In this document: positions 24,474 to 39,160 of the stretch, piece by piece | Position numbering within the stretch: the stretch's first letter is position 1 | How the letters are laid out: each line of letters opens with the position of its first letter | Assembly (NCBI GenBank): GCA_013397455.1 | Contig: VYZB01000145.1 | Span: 8,536 to 72,535, forward strand | Direction: 5' to 3' | From: Crotophaga sulcirostris | Taxonomy: Eukaryota; Chordata; Aves; Cuculiformes; Crotophagidae | Length of the DNA: 64,000 nucleotides | The notes under the pieces: model-generated | What the model saw: only the letters and a program-made list of their open reading frames with translations | Databases searched by the model: none | What the model was told of the DNA's origin: nothing | Translations under genes and position numbers: made by a program

Positions 24474-27400
24474 TTATGCAATGCTTGTTAGCTTCATGAA
24501 TTGGCACTTATATTTGGAAAACATTAATCTCATAGTTGCATGCTGATACCAAATGAAAAAAACACAAACCCCAAAAACCCAACAACAAAGCTTTCCTGGT
24601 CAATTACTTTTTGGCAAGCCAGACTTCTGCTTTGCAGAACTCCTCAAGAGCAGATTTTAATTTTCCTGGATGACGATTTTGTTAATTTATTTTTTATGAG
24701 CTGGTTCAACTCAGGGTACATAAGACCTTTCTTCACCATCTACTTTTAAGACTCGAAAAATGCTGACCTCAGTCTTAATCGGATACACATATCCAGGGGC
24801 AGAATTTGGGGCCCCTTTTGGAGCTTTGCAATGACAAAAGAGGGATGGGAAGTAGCTTCTCAAGAAGGGCTCTGTGTTATTCTTTTTTAAAGCAAACGTG
24901 AGGGGATATCAGGTCCCACAGCTGTTTACAGGGCACACGTGACAAGGTCTAGCTTAGGTCAGCTCAGCTCTAGGAAGCAGAACAGTAGGAGCTCCTCTGC
25001 TCCTCTAGTGCAGTTGGAACTCCGGGGCAATAGCTGTGATTTAGCATTTCAGATGTCCTGAAGTCCCTATGTAGCTACCTGCAGCTACACAGCCAACCTG
25101 TCTCTAGCAACCAGCTCTTCTATCAACTTTTTTCATGGAAAGCTTGTCTGGCCATTACAGTCAGATGCCTGAAGTAAAGAAATGAAATGCTGACAAAATT
25201 TTGGAGAACTGTGAGGAGGAATCTAATTCTGTCAACCCTGGCATGGACAAGGGAAGTTTAAAGAGCCCGTCCAGGGAAGCCAATCTATTTAAGATAACTT
25301 GACTTAGAAGAAATTTGTTAAAATCTTGAACAAGAAGAAAAAAATACAAATGATGTTTAAAGAATACATGCAGTTCAATAATAATGAACTTAAGTATTTT
25401 AGATTTTAAGGGATGTTTCTCCATATTAAGTCCTAATGTCCCATAAAATTCAGATGATCAGCCAACTTAGAAAAAACAAGCCTCAGAGTAATAACAAATG
25501 AAGCATTTCGTGATACCTGCAGATGGGAACATCTGCAAGTAAAGGCTATCAATGCCAGAGAAATGCCGATTCAAAACAGAATTATTATTTTACCTTTTTG
25601 ACATTAAAATGAAACTACATCAGTACAAATATATTTGGTAGCTGTACTGGTTTCATTACCTACTTCATGACTAAAAATGGTGGCAGTTAGTAGTTCCTTA
25701 TGATTAAATAAGATCTGACATGGACAAAGGGTTTACCACTTCTATGCCATTTCTGGTGTCAGCATTTCTCTTTCTTCTGTTCGCCTGATATCTTCTTCTG
25801 GTTTGCCTGAAGTCTGAAATTATACTTGGAAAATCTATACTTAGAAAGCCTACTAGAGGTCTACATCATTCTTACTGCCTTATGAATTAGAAGAGGTGCT
25901 GTAAATCACCAACCTAGAGATTAGTTTTTATCTCTCTTCTTTCATCATCATCGTTCATCAGGTACGACACATACAGCTCAAATGGAGTTATCTGAGTTAA
26001 AACAGAGAAGTCAGTCCACTAATACAGTAGAACAATATTTTGGACACTTTGCCACATGCAACATATTTTACTTAGGAAGCATACAAGATTATGTCATTAT
26101 TCCACCATTCTATGGGATATTTATCCTCAGCTGGATTAAGGAAACATGCACAAATTAGCCTGCATCTCCACAGCAGCCAACCAGTTAACGTGCACATTGC
26201 TCCAGACCAATGCTGCTGTTCCTTGCTCTGTGCAAGTTCCAGAAGTGATAAGATGGCAAGATCTACTTACTGCATTTTAGGAGACCAAGGAAACAGATAC
26301 ACTGGAAATTAGGCTTCACTAGTCCTGCTGTTGGGGGTACAACATACATACATATAACCATATATAGTCTTTCTGCTTGTAGTAGAGCAAGAAATTCAAA
26401 TTGGAACCCTGATGCTTTGTAATTTCTTATTACTCTAAAAGGTGATGGTGCAATATGACTAAGTAAATTTATTACAGAAAAAAACTAGTGAGTCATCTAT
26501 TTTTGTTTGATCATCATCAAAAAAAAAGAAACACCAAAGCAGAGAGATACAATGTACTATGCATCGTGTATAAGATATATAGGAGTAAGAACTGGCATAT
26601 GTGCTATATGAGAAAATATGAAGGGCAAATAAGTCCCCTAAGAAATTAGAAAACAGACCAATTCATAATAATCTTGATTATTAAAATTTGTGATACGTGG
26701 ATGCAATAATTTTTGAAGCCTGTCTCACAGTTTTCTCTTTTGTGCTGTCAATACACAAATATTTGCTACATCGGTTAGTGAGCCAATATTGTGATGGGCT
26801 TACATCATAACAGCCTTGTTTTCACCCACTTTTCACTTCGTTTAGCAAAACTGCTAGCTCTCAGATTGTGGATGAAACTCTGCTTTGGCTCATCTAACGT
26901 TTTAATTCCATCACAGGCAAGTGCAGTGCAGAGCTACTACTTCTTGTTATAGGATCTCATTTTTTAAATAAAACTGATAGCAAGTCTGCAAATATAGTGA
27001 CTCTCTGTACCTGATGAATTGGGTCCTGCTTCAAGCAGCACTGCTGCTATGCTGCACTGGGGAAAATGATTTAGAAGGTAAATTTCCCAACAGCAAGCTA
27101 ATTCTTGTAAGCTCTACCTTTGGCACATGATTTAAGGCACTCAAGGCAGTGCCAATCTTATGACACCACATCCAGATACAAATTTTCCTGGGAAAACCCT
27201 TTTGATCGTGTGTTTGGATTCATAAACCCCACTATTCAGGTTTCCAAAACTTCATAAGTCTGATTTTCTTACAATTATACATGTGAAAGTGCAATGGTAC
27301 ATGAAATTATTTTCTTTCCCAACCTAAACTCTTCATGCATTTCAGATAAAATCAAATATAATAATTATAACTGTATCTATGTATGCCACTGGAAAATACC

Positions 27401-30400
27401 TGATTCTCTCTCCATGTAAGAAATATGTTATTCATTCAAATCTCATCAGTTCATTTGAGAGTATTTGAATTTCACCCAGAGGGCAACAAATGATATGTTG
27501 ATAAATCCAATTATCATAATTTTGTTAGATTGACTGTCACAATGGGAAAATACCTTACTAAAAATACAAGACTTTAAAAGAGAAATATAAAACTAGTCTG
27601 CTATAATGAGGCTATAAAATATGTATGTGCCTTTTAAGAGCCATCCATTGTCCCTGTGCAGACATGCAATGTACTTGTTTTTTGAGGAAGTTAGTGATGC
27701 ATATATACGCCAGAGAAGCACGCCGTGCCATCTTCTCATTTCAGTCCACAAGAGACCAAACCGATTCAGCTCTAAGTCCAGAAAATGACGTATTCACAGA
27801 GAGTGGATTTTTTGTTGGGGTGGTACCACAAAGTACAGCAGGTCTCTTTGCAGCTCACAGCTCGGCTGACTCTCAGGTAACAGTAATTCCCACAGCAAGT
27901 TTACTCACAGATGCCATTCTGAGTAATGCAGCACATTCTTCAGGATGCTATTGAATAAGCACTGCAAGTGGAGGTTGGCTATTTGTTAGCACAGCTGTTT
28001 AAACCCTTGTCATTCACTTTGAGGCATGGGACAAGTGAGGCCTTAAGGCAACCACAGTTTCCATTGTCTGCCTGTATCATACCCTCTGCCTGTATAACGT
28101 TCATTTTCCTGGTGAATGAAATCCTGTCTTTAGGGCAGATTAATTGATGGAGGGAAGAAAGTTGACTCTGTATTAGTGTTCTCTTCATCCTCAGTCAAAC
28201 TGGTCCTGAATATCCACAAAATTATCTGAGTCGCTTGGCATTCATGGTACAGCTTCCTGTTCAGTTAGAGAGCTGTTTATTTACAGACTCTCTGTGAATG
28301 CTTGCAGAATGTCTCATGCATCTGTGTTGGATATGGCATGCTATGGTTTACATTTACCCTCCATGTGCTGGCTGCACTCTTGCCAACGCAGCCCCGTGTG
28401 CTGCTGTCCGCCATCCCCGCGCAGGCAAACTTCCACCTTCCAACTGATTAAACCTCAGGATACCAGCTCAGCACATACCAAAATACTCAGCATACTCACT
28501 TGGTACGTAATTAGGTGTACAAACCCCCCACTTTGTCAATAACTAAGTGGTATAATACAGTGCTTTTGCTCCGTAGGAGTGCAGAGTGCCTGAAAGGCCC
28601 AGCTTATTTCCCGCCCTTTCTCTTGACACACAGAGCTGCTGTTTGGGTTTCTGCTGATTCCCTACTTTGTGCCTTCAAGTAGGATATGGATTTAAGGACA
28701 CTCCAAAAGAAAATTTTCCCTGTTTCCTAATTTTAAGGAAAACTTAACCAATCTTAATTGCTTTCAGGTCTGCAGGAGTCTTTCCATTGGCCTGGGATCA
28801 AGTTCTACAGATTTAATAGGCATTTACCACAGGTCCCCAGGCACAATCTGATATTAGGCTGTTACTGAATCAAACTGTTGTTCTTTGTTTATATGAAACT
28901 TTTGGAAGAAACATGGATCAAAAAACTCCATGCTTCATTTTCTCAAAAAAAACGCAAAGGGATTACGGACTGCTTTGCTACATGCCTTAGGCTTTCAAAA
29001 TAGTCTATATTATGTCCTTTCAAAAGTCTGAAGAAATCAAAACTGAGGAAAGATTAAAAGTATCTCTAGGCATAAGCATTAATGAAATACTGACATCTAG
29101 AAATATTTTACCAAATGTGTGATAGAAGGAAAACCACGTCTGATAGCTTTCAATAGCTATTAACATGAACCAAAATGAATTATTTTTTCTTTAACAGTAT
29201 TTTTAAATACTATAAAATTAGGAAAATACCAAGGAACTTATAAAATTCTGCTTTAAGATACAAAATAGGAAAATATTCACTTCCATAGTTGCATAACTTA
29301 ATTAAAATTTTACTAATACTGACCATAATCAATTGTTATACAGCTCCAAATCTACACAGTACCAAAATATTTTTGTCTTATTTTTATGAATGATAAACAT
29401 AAAGATCAATATCAAACACCTTATCAAAACAGAAGACCAATTTCTGTTCAATTATACATTTAATGCAGCATTGTACTTCTAGGCTTACTTTTCAAAAGTG
29501 CAGCTGATCTTAATGCCATGTTTAACAGCAACGCAATAGGACAAGAATAGGAATTTGTCACCAAGTTGCAACATTTCAAAATCTCTCATGGGTTACCAGA
29601 AAGTTCCGGAATCAAAAAAATTTTTAGAGAAACTAACCTATCTACCAACCTGACAATGACAGAGTGAGTAAGGCAAAGTTGCCATTATTAAAGAACCATC
29701 AGATCATTTAGTGTTAAATTGAGTTTGAAAATGTTTTTTGGTTTTGGCTTAACCCTTCTGAAAACGCTGGCCTCAATGCAATAAAAGCCTGCACAGGAAT
29801 AAATAGAAATAAATGCATTAATTTGTCAGTAGCATAGTTTGATCATATAAAATTTATGGATAAATATAAATTAAGACATCCATATGTACTAGTTGGTATA
29901 TGCTTTTAAGTCTGTCAGAATGTATATTATGTGAATAAACCATATCAACTCTGATTACACATTTCAAATTACACATATATATTATAAAACATCCTTAAAA
30001 AGGTCAAGTATTATTTGCTTTAAATGTTGTTTTATTAATTAATTTTCTTAATCTATCTAATAACTCTTGAAAATATATTGTATTTATTATCATTGTGATA
30101 AGTTGTTGTGGTACAATTGTGACCTTAGAGATGTCTCACTTTTTTTCATAACTTACATATTACCTTAGTAATAAAACTGCAAATTCTATCTAGAGCAAAA
30201 TTATAGAATTGTAAGAAATCAGAAATAAGGAATTAAGAAAAAGTATAATTGGAAAACTTTTAAAATAATTATTAAAGGAAGTTAGAAGAATGTTTTTTTG
30301 AAACCTTTGAAGATACTAAAATGTGCACTGTTTCATTTCAGCAATAAATGCTGAAAGTTCATGTGTCACACAGGTCTGTAAGGTTTTAAAGCAAGCAATA

Positions 30401-30824
30401 AAATGCTCGGCTGATAGTGGGCTTTTGAATTTCTCATTTTTGGATGATCTCCATCCACATCACTGTAACTTGAAGAGGTGCTTAGATAGGAATATCATAA
30501 TTTTAAACTATTTGTGACAACAGAGCTTTGGAATCTAAATGCCTCTTGAAGTTCTAATATGGACTTCAGAACCAGTCTTTTAAGTTTCCATTTTTTGGTG
30601 ATCTGCGATGTCTGGGATGCACTGCTGTATTGATATGCTTTACAAATCATAAATCATATACCATCTGTTCTATGTTTGCCTTAGTATAAGGTAAATTTTT
30701 TTGGGGGTATAATGTTTTATTTGTTTTAAACACTTAATAATTTGCAGGTGCCTGCTATTGTTCATTTCACCCAGTTAAAGTAGGAGGAATGCATTATAAT
30801 ATAGCGACGACTAGTCATGGGACT

Positions 30825-30892
30825 TACTGCTGCATATATATCTGTAATAGAAACTGTGTACTGCTGCATATTTATCTGTAATAGAAGCTGTG
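30825..30892. repeat. 34-bp tandem duplication, two copies
   Basis: Unit 1 (30825-30858) and unit 2 (30859-30892) are head-to-tail copies beginning TACTGCTGCATAT and ending CTGTG. They differ at two positions (ATATATATC versus ATTTATC context, and GAAACTG versus GAAGCTG). A third partial unit may start at TGCTACTGC. This is a local duplication in unique DNA with no sign of a transposon. Confidence 0.92.
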
Positions 30893-33800
30893 TGCTACTG
30901 CTTTCTTTCATGTATGTGAATATACCAAGGCAGCTTCTGATAATCTTGGCCATTTTCCCCTGTTGAATCTATTTTGCCCACAGGGGTAGTTAGTGAGTGA
31001 TCTGTCCTTATCTCAACCCAGGAGTATTTTGTCGTATTTTTCTCCCCTGGTCTATATCTCTTATCTGCAGTTAGGGTCTTTCACAGAATCATGTTTTGTA
31101 AATGATTACCAGAAAAGTACCAGGAGAGATCAAAAGATCTGACTCTCGAATGATCTGATTCAGTGCTTTGTGACACAGAAACTAAACCATGAGTTCTTTC
31201 TGGGTTTGTAGCTCTGCTGCTTTCGTCCTCAACAATGCAAACTGGCATCCCTCCTTCACTTACACTGAAGATGGGAGCTACAAAGCTTAAAACTTATCAA
31301 GGATCTGGACAATAGCAGTATCTTCTCATGCAGTTATCCAATTCTGTAAATCCTTTAACAAGCTGAGGCTGTACAGCTGGAAACAAAATAGTAAAGAGCT
31401 TCAGAGAAAAGAAATGTGGAATCTTTAATGGGTTTACTTAGATGAATAATGAGATGTTTTTATTTGGATGAAAGTATTCAGAGGAAGGTTTATAGAACCT
31501 ACAAGTTAAAAAATGCCAACAAAGTTATAGGCAGTACCTGAATAATCAATGATACTATAGATGGTTTTAGAGACATGCAGACTCTTTTCTGGGTCTGAGA
31601 GTCTCAAAGTCTGGGAAAGAACACAAAATATTCTTTTTGGTATTGTCCCACTAGAAAAAAATAAATGCCTTCTCCATTTTTTTTTAAGCGGTTTCTTTTT
31701 TATTTTACTGCCTTTATCTTATTCTCCCCCCTTCGAACACGCATAACCTCCACCCTCAAAGCAGAAGAGAAATAGTCGTTTCCTCCTCAACCTCCACCAA
31801 TTTTCCTGACGTCGTAATTAAAGAGCTGACAGGGAAAGTGCAGCACTTGCTGTGAAATGAAATTGTTACACTAAAGAGAGTCCTTAGACAGCTCAGTGAT
31901 AAGATAATTTAGATGGCAAGGGGAGGCAGCTAATGTATATGTGGGTATGACAAAGAGTGGAGATTCGAGCTTTTGAAAACGAGGTTCAGACATCTGCTCT
32001 TGAGGCTGTGGGGAAGGAGGTGCAGAGCTGTGCTCTAAGCTTTCCTGCCAGTCACAGGTAGAGGCTGAGAGCTATTGAGCAGGAGCTGCACCTGAGCGAG
32101 AAAGTAAGAGACGGAAGGAAACTGATGGCAGGTAAGGGTTGTTAAAGCAGAACTGCGTGAGCAGGGAAAAAGGAACAAGTAGAAAGAAAAACATGATGGT
32201 TTCCTAAAGAAAAGGAGCCAAAGCATTTTGAAATATTGTTTCTTTTCAGATATAAGAAGGGATAATGAGAACACAGCAGCTGAAGTGTAGGTATGAAGTG
32301 AAAAAATTATTTCTTTTTTTTCTTAAGCAAAACATGATGAATTACGTAGAAATAACTTTTGGCTTAGTCTGAAAAGAGACCTAAAATATAAAGATACAAA
32401 GCCCATTAAAAAGGGTGATTGAGGAGGACTGGAGCATGTGGTACAATATACATAAAAGGAGAATATCAGAAGAAAGGAATGACATTTGCAAATTTCATGC
32501 CAACATAAACCATTTGGACTGAAGTGAAAGATAGAAATGCCAAGAAAATAATTACAGGAAAGTTTTGAAGACTTTGTAGGTCTGAATGACAATCTAAACC
32601 AGGAAGTATGAGCACTACAATGCCAGTAATAAAGGATCTCCATTACTCTGACATTTCAAAATACGAAAACAATGAAGTGTTCATGAAAGGGGCTAATTTG
32701 AGAGTCACTGTAATATGTGCTGCTTGAGCAGCCAGAGAGACCCACAGCTTTATTTGTTTACTTCAAAGAAAGGAGCCATGTAGATAAGTTATTGGTATGC
32801 GAATGGTCAACGGTGATGAAAAATCAGACTTAAGATGCCCTAAAAGGTTACTGCAGAAAACCAAATATTTGAAGTATTGAGAATTTGTAAAATGCTTAAA
32901 AGATTATAATTTGAAAATGTACAGAGGTGAATGATGTGGTTAAAAAAGAAAGCTGGCAAGTGTCAGACGCACTTTAAACCAAGCTGAAAAAAAAATTGAG
33001 AGCTCTTGCTTATCATTTTTTTTTTCTTTTTAGTCAATATTTTAGTTTCACATCTTTGCATGACCAGAATACTGAATCACCAGCTGTAGAATCAAATTGC
33101 AGTCTGAAGGAGTATCTTTTCTGTGTTTCAGCAAAGTAAGGGCACACACGTTTTGTAAGCAAGCTTACTCTTTGGAGATTTCTCATCTATAATTTTTTTC
33201 TATTGGATTTGAATAAGGGTCAAAACCAACACTGAGAACCCATTAGGTCACATCCAAACTATGTATATGGATTTTTAAAAGTTCAATTTAATGAAAGATA
33301 TTTAAAAACATCACAGCTGAATCATGGCCTTCTTATGAAGCATAGCTAGATCTGAGTTCTGTACACAAATGGTAGACCAGTAAGTGTGAATGAATGCAGG
33401 CTGTAAAAACCGTGGCAGTATCTGCTGAACATTGATAAAAATAATAATAAACTTGCATGTAGAGAATGTTAGTCTGATATCAACAGGCTAACGAACAATG
33501 AAATGTTGTTGAAGAAACCTGTGAGTAAAGGATAAGTGAATTTCCACCAAATAATTTTCTCTTGTTCATGGTAAAATGCTTGAAGACAGAACCATAGTTT
33601 GTTTCTTATGTTTGGTATCTATCATTTGGAAATGTTTTCCATGTAGATTTTACAGAAGTAAATTCCAAATTGTTGCTAACAACTTTACTTTTCCACTCAT
33701 CTTTCTTTTATTTTTCTTCTCTTCTTGTCATTTTAACTCGTCATTGTATTTCTTTTCATTTGGCTGTTGAATTTCATTGTACTTATTTGTTTAGAGTCTC

Positions 33801-36800
33801 TGCACTATTCTTTTGTTAATGTAGTGCAATAATCCTGAAATATTCACTCATTATAGTTGATGGCATCAAATCAGATTACTTTACATAGCAACCGTTACCA
33901 AGAAAGTCAACATCTCAAACTATATAATCTGTGTTAACATTGTAAAATGTATTTTTTAATCTTATTTTAAAGCCTCATCTAGCCTTCCTTATTCAGTGGG
34001 AAGATTTTTTTCCCATGCATTTATTTATGATCTCAGCAATAAAAAGAAACACAGTCTTGATAAGTGAAAGACTGAATAGCTCTCATGCTCTCAATTATGA
34101 ACAGCAGTGAAAAGAGACCAAACCCATTGTTATGATGGCTTGTTTATTCTCTCAGAAAATTACAGAAGAAACTAATTTGTAAAATGTTTACCATGTTTTT
34201 AAGCAAATTTAGATAGATATCTGGCATGAACAGTTCCCCACCTATAAAATAGCATCCATAGAGAAGACAGAAGAGAAAGAAGAACTTAATTAATGAAAAA
34301 AAATACCCTTTATGCCTGTCACTTTAATCCAGAAAGATGTTAAACCAGCAATGGAAGCAGGTTGGAGAGAGCAGCAACAAAGCTTTCTGACACTAGCCTG
34401 TGGGAGCACTTAACTGGCATCTCAAAATTATAGTAACAGCTCTTTGTTCAGGCCTGTCTGCTCCAAGTTCCCCTTAGGTCCAACCAGTTGTGACAGCAGT
34501 TTTGAGACATTGTTCAATCTATTTACAAATTCTTAATTTTTTTCTTCAGTTTTATGTCTAGGGGTCTTCTAATTCCTGTGCCTTTCCAGGTTAGGCTCTG
34601 TTTAGTCTTATTTAAAAGGGATTTTTCCCCTCATGCTGCTCACACAGAAAAGTAAACTTCATTACAGTTCCCATAACCTAAAGAACATCTTTGCATGCAG
34701 ACAGTAGAGTATGGACTTAGTATGATTAAATCATTCAAAATAAAAGGTAGGCCAACTAAACTTCTCTAAACATTGGCTCAATTATAGTCAAAAAGTCACT
34801 TTATTTAATGCAGTATTACAGTTACTAACCTTGTGATGGTGATCCTGAGCTACAGTCTTATTTGGGAATAGCCAAGCCTTGCACACACACCAGTCATCCA
34901 TGTAATTCCTTAAAAGTGTTGATACTTATTCATGATTCTGTGTAATTGTTATATTCGGCAATAAGCAGAAGCAATTAAAATTGTTTTATGGTGATCTCCA
35001 TTTTTTTTTCCCATTGAACAAAGATCGTAGCAGAATGAAGTGAAATACAGTACATCTATTATTTTATGGTTCTATGAGGAATTTTATATCAAGAAATACG
35101 GAAAGAGATGTCTGGATTCACCAGCAGGTTTCAATACCATTCACAAAAGGAGCTGGAGGAGGCAGTGGTTGCTTCTACCCACGGCCTGTAAAGTTGTTAG
35201 AACACCTGTCTGCTGTGCCGAAGTGCTGACACCAAAATTCTCTTTAGACTTGATTTAGAGCAAAGACTTGAACTTGGCTCTTCCACATCTCAAAAGAGTA
35301 TGATAACTCTTGGCTTGAAGGATATTCTGGAATGAGAAAATATCAATTGCCTTTTGAAGTGGTTTTACTTCAAGTAACTAAATACTAATTCAGGAAAAGA
35401 ATAAGAATGACATTGCATGGCATAATCATCACAGTGCTCAACTGGGTAGAAAGACAGTTGGATTCCAGCCTGTTTCGGTGAGTGGTATCTTCTACAAATG
35501 CTTTTTTTTTAATTCCATTTTGGATTTACAAAATATGAAACCTCTAACGCCTGGATCCCCTTGCCTCTTCAGAAACTTTTAAATTGCTTTCTCAAAAGAA
35601 CTGCTTTGACATTACTGCAATATTTTCCACATCTTGCTTTACTAAAAATGTGAAAATCATATTTGAAATTGTTTTGACTGTTTCAGAGATGCAAATTTCA
35701 GCAATAAATGGATGCCCCAAAGTGTTAGTTCTTTGGATATTGTTTCTTGTCAAAGTTTATTGAGGAGTTGAAACACAAATCAGACTACAGATGTTTGCAA
35801 TTAGCTTGGCAAGAGTTTTGTTATTGCTATTATTTTTGGGTTTCGTTCTTAAACACCTTAGCCAGTGACTGTTTATTTAGCAGAGGAAGTCCACCTGGAT
35901 TTCTTTGACAGGAGAGAAGAAGTAAAACCATAGTTGTTTAGGCTTTCTAACACTCTGAAAATATTTGTGTCAGTTTAATCAAATGCAGATTAGATTCAGA
36001 CCACAAGGTTTAATCTTGCCTACTTTAATTTTTCAGAAGACCGAAAAGTGTCCTAAACCTGGACTGGCAAGAAAAACTCCTTCCTTTCCCTCTCTCAGAT
36101 TATTAGTAATTCAATAAAGCATCTTTGATAAATTTTAAAATTTCCTAGGGCAGATTAACCAAAATAATCCCTCTTGCCCTGGGACTTCCTTACAGTTAAC
36201 TCCAATTTCTCTGCTCTGTGAAGTTGCACTTGACTGTTCTGAACACCACCTCCACTTATTCTGTGATAGAAGGAGGTTATTTAAACTTATGTGGCTCTCA
36301 AGCACGCCAGTCTCCCTGAGACTTCATATTCCTTTTGGCACATCTTTTGGCAGCTACAGTGTTAAATATGGTAAGCATAGAAAAAGATTATTAACTTCTG
36401 ATTTGGCATTTATACAAAATATTTTAAAATGTGCGTTCATTTAATAGTTGTTCAAAATATCTACTTTTATGGTCTATGAGACAGCAGTTTCAATTTGAGC
36501 TAAGTGTAAAGATAAATCATTATCTGTGATGATGAAATTGTCTTTGCTGGAATACTTTTGCTGTAGAAAAAAAGTATAGGAGAATAACTATTTATCTGAA
36601 TCAAATATAAATCAATATGTAACAAAAAATTCAAGAAAATCCTAAGTAGTTTTGGAAAATTTTGTGAAGGACAGGGGAATATTTTTCTTTCTCTATTAAG
36701 TTATGTGAATCCAATTTTTCTTCTTATTATATGGAGGTCTTAAACTAAAATAGAACGTTTAGAAAAAGAAAGACTTTAATTTTAAATAGCCATAGGTTTC

Positions 36801-39110
36801 ACTTGGGTGAGTTCATGATAATCTAATAAAATAGCTTTATTGGCTGGTACAGTGATATATGCTGAAAAATTATTACTGAAAGCTGATCTTCACTGAAACA
36901 AGAAGAGCACAGAGAGGGTCCTTGGAAAAATGACAAAAGATTTGCTAATTTTCATGATACTTTGTAGATGATACGGCTGCAGCTGGACCCATTTGTTCAG
37001 ATCTGTATGTGGAAGGGAACACTCCCTCCACTCCGTTTCTGAAAGAGACTTCAGGAAAAATATCTTCCTCAAATGTACTCAGACATTTTCTGCTGAGGTA
37101 AGTCTGCAACAATACACAACCCCAGACTAGATAATGCAGCAAGTGTAAATAAAAAGTAGAGAAAACTTCTACAAACACCAAAGGAGTGGGTAAACAGAAG
37201 AGGAAAAAAACGCATCTATAGATCTTAATTTTCTGTGTTGTTTTTCTTTTCTGCAGAAGACACTGCAGTTATTAAACTACTGATTAGTTTCGTTGCAGGT
37301 ATGCTAGCCTTCAGATCGTATTCGACTTCTGTTACATATTAATTGGTAGAATTAATATGATACACAAGATCACAGAACTACAGACTTGCTTCTTAAAAAT
37401 ACTTAGGCAATACTGAGCATTATGCTGGGCAGTGACAACATTCTCTGAAATTGCACACATTTTTATGGTTGTAAGAGGAAAGGTGTTTATATAAACTACA
37501 CTGAGACAGAAGGCTCTGGTGGGGCCCAAGCCTAATGTCATTATTGAATACAGAAGCAAAAAAAAGCATTAAAAGTCTCTGCTTTGTCTAAGTTGCTGTT
37601 AATGAGGTGCCCATGCTCTCCATGCAATGGTCCAATGTTGCTTCTGGCCTGCCTTTTACTATTAACCTATTGGAAATGTATATATATACTTTATATGCTG
37701 GTCTTAAAATGTTTTTTTATTTTACTGGAACTGTAACAAGTACTATTACATCTTTAATGTTCGTTTCAGTGCAATACAAACACTGTGCATTTATTCCACA
37801 ATCATAGAATCTTCCTACTTTTCAGTTACTTTGAATTTAAATGGTATAGACCCCCAGATAGCCCTACATATTGGTTTGTTTGGAATATCTTTCCAAGAGA
37901 AATGTTAGAAATTCCATCAGCTGTATCACCCCAGACTACAAGATCAAACACTGTATAACTGGCCTTTAACTGGCTGAATGAGTAATATAAGTATATAGTT
38001 TCTAAGGGGAAAAATTTCATGGTATTTTGGAACACATCGCCTTTCTTTCAAAATCATTTTCTGAAATCCCTGAGACACTATTACAAAGGTTCCTTTGCAA
38101 TTTTAATGTGAAAATAGTCATGCAATTGATTCGCTCTTTCTGTGATTGTAGGTCAGATCATGAACTATTCTTCTCAGCACCCTTCCTTCCCTTGTCTCCT
38201 TTCTGACATGCTTCTCCTCACAGTAAAATTAACTTCTTCCTACACCAGAAAGCCTTTACAGCCATTGTTTTGCTAAGTTTCTTACATTTCTTTATGAAGA
38301 AATGGTCTGTTTCTCCCAACTTCAGATATGTTGGATTTTTTTCTTAGTTCAACCTCATGTTTGGTTTGGAATAGAACTTCCTAGTCAGAACTTGGTCAAA
38401 TTATACATTGTGAATTTGCTTTTCAGCTGTTCATGAGGGGAAATGCAAACTAAAATGTTGTTCTGCTGTGGTTTTTCACAGGTTTCTCCAACACTTTTTA
38501 ATTTTGGAGGCATGCTATTTTAAGTAAGAAAGTATTATTATTATTATGGGAAATCTTTTTTTTTTTCCTGTGAAACAAATGGCATTTTCATATAGTGACC
38601 ATGCGGCATCTAAAATGCTCCACATCTTTCTCAGTGCTAGAAGAGGTCATGGCAATGTTTTCTCAAATACCTTTGTTTACTAACTATCAGAAATAGGGAC
38701 ACAGAAAGATAAACTACTCTACTATCACATTTTGAATATTCATTCAAGCTTCAGAGAGATATAATATCAATAACGTAAGTTTTAGTATCAGAATGGAAAG
38801 AAATAATGCTTCAGTCCTTTATTTTCCCCCATCTTTTCTGTCTCCTCCCTCAAATTTGCCAGTGGAACACGCCCAGACTATCACTATCTTAACAGTTAGT
38901 CAATTTTTTAGGCTACTGATTTTCAAGTCCTTTTGTTAGAGGTTTCTCCTTTTCCTTGAGCAGCTGCTGTTTGCTCCAAACCATAGCAACCAGTCAAGCA
39001 AGCAGAATAAGTAGCTCCCTCAGAAAGCAACACCAGCCCTGCTCCACACGTAATCTAGTGAAGAGTGCTTCATAGCAACCATTCCCATCTTCCATTACTG
39101 GCCTTATAAA
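30893..39110. other. gene-free DNA with a purine-rich patch
   Basis: No gene is supported. From about 31.88 to 32.64 kb the plus strand is purine-rich and the minus strand carries two consecutive open frames (32323-32643, 106 codons; 32035-32274, 79 codons). Their Phe/Ser/Leu-rich products are what a pyrimidine-rich strand yields. The rest is AT-rich. A lone ACAATCATAGAATC at 37798-37811 looks like a CR1 tail, but no CR1 body follows. A short ATT run occurs at 38531-38547. Confidence 0.55.
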
Positions 39111-39160
39111 TATTATTTCTCATGAAGTAGGAGTATTATTTCTCATGAAGGAGTATTATC
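39111..39160. repeat. 20-23 bp tandem duplication
   Basis: TATTATTTCTCATGAAG is repeated at 39111 and 39134, with unit lengths of 23 and 20 bp because the second copy lacks GTA of GTAGGAG. A third partial TATTATC follows at 39154. This is local slippage in unique DNA about 450 bp from a second, longer duplication. Confidence 0.9.

Larger units (their letters stand above)
21514..30824. other. gene-free AT-rich DNA with an assembly gap
   Basis: No gene, RNA or named transposable element is supported in this 9.3 kb. The largest frames are 121 codons (22272-22637, plus) and 109 codons (27625-27954, plus), with no recognised domain and no neighbouring exon signals. The sequence is very AT-rich near 29.1-30.3 kb. 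It could contain conserved non-coding elements, but conservation cannot be judged from one sequence. Confidence 0.55.

Noticed and set aside
32035..32643. Two consecutive minus-strand frames (79 and 106 codons)
   Set aside because: Same composition effect as at 13 kb. No domain, and no shared frame between the two.
37798..37811. ACAATCATAGAATC resembling a CR1 terminal repeat
   Set aside because: The expected GGTTGGAAAAGACC block does not follow, so it is probably coincidence.
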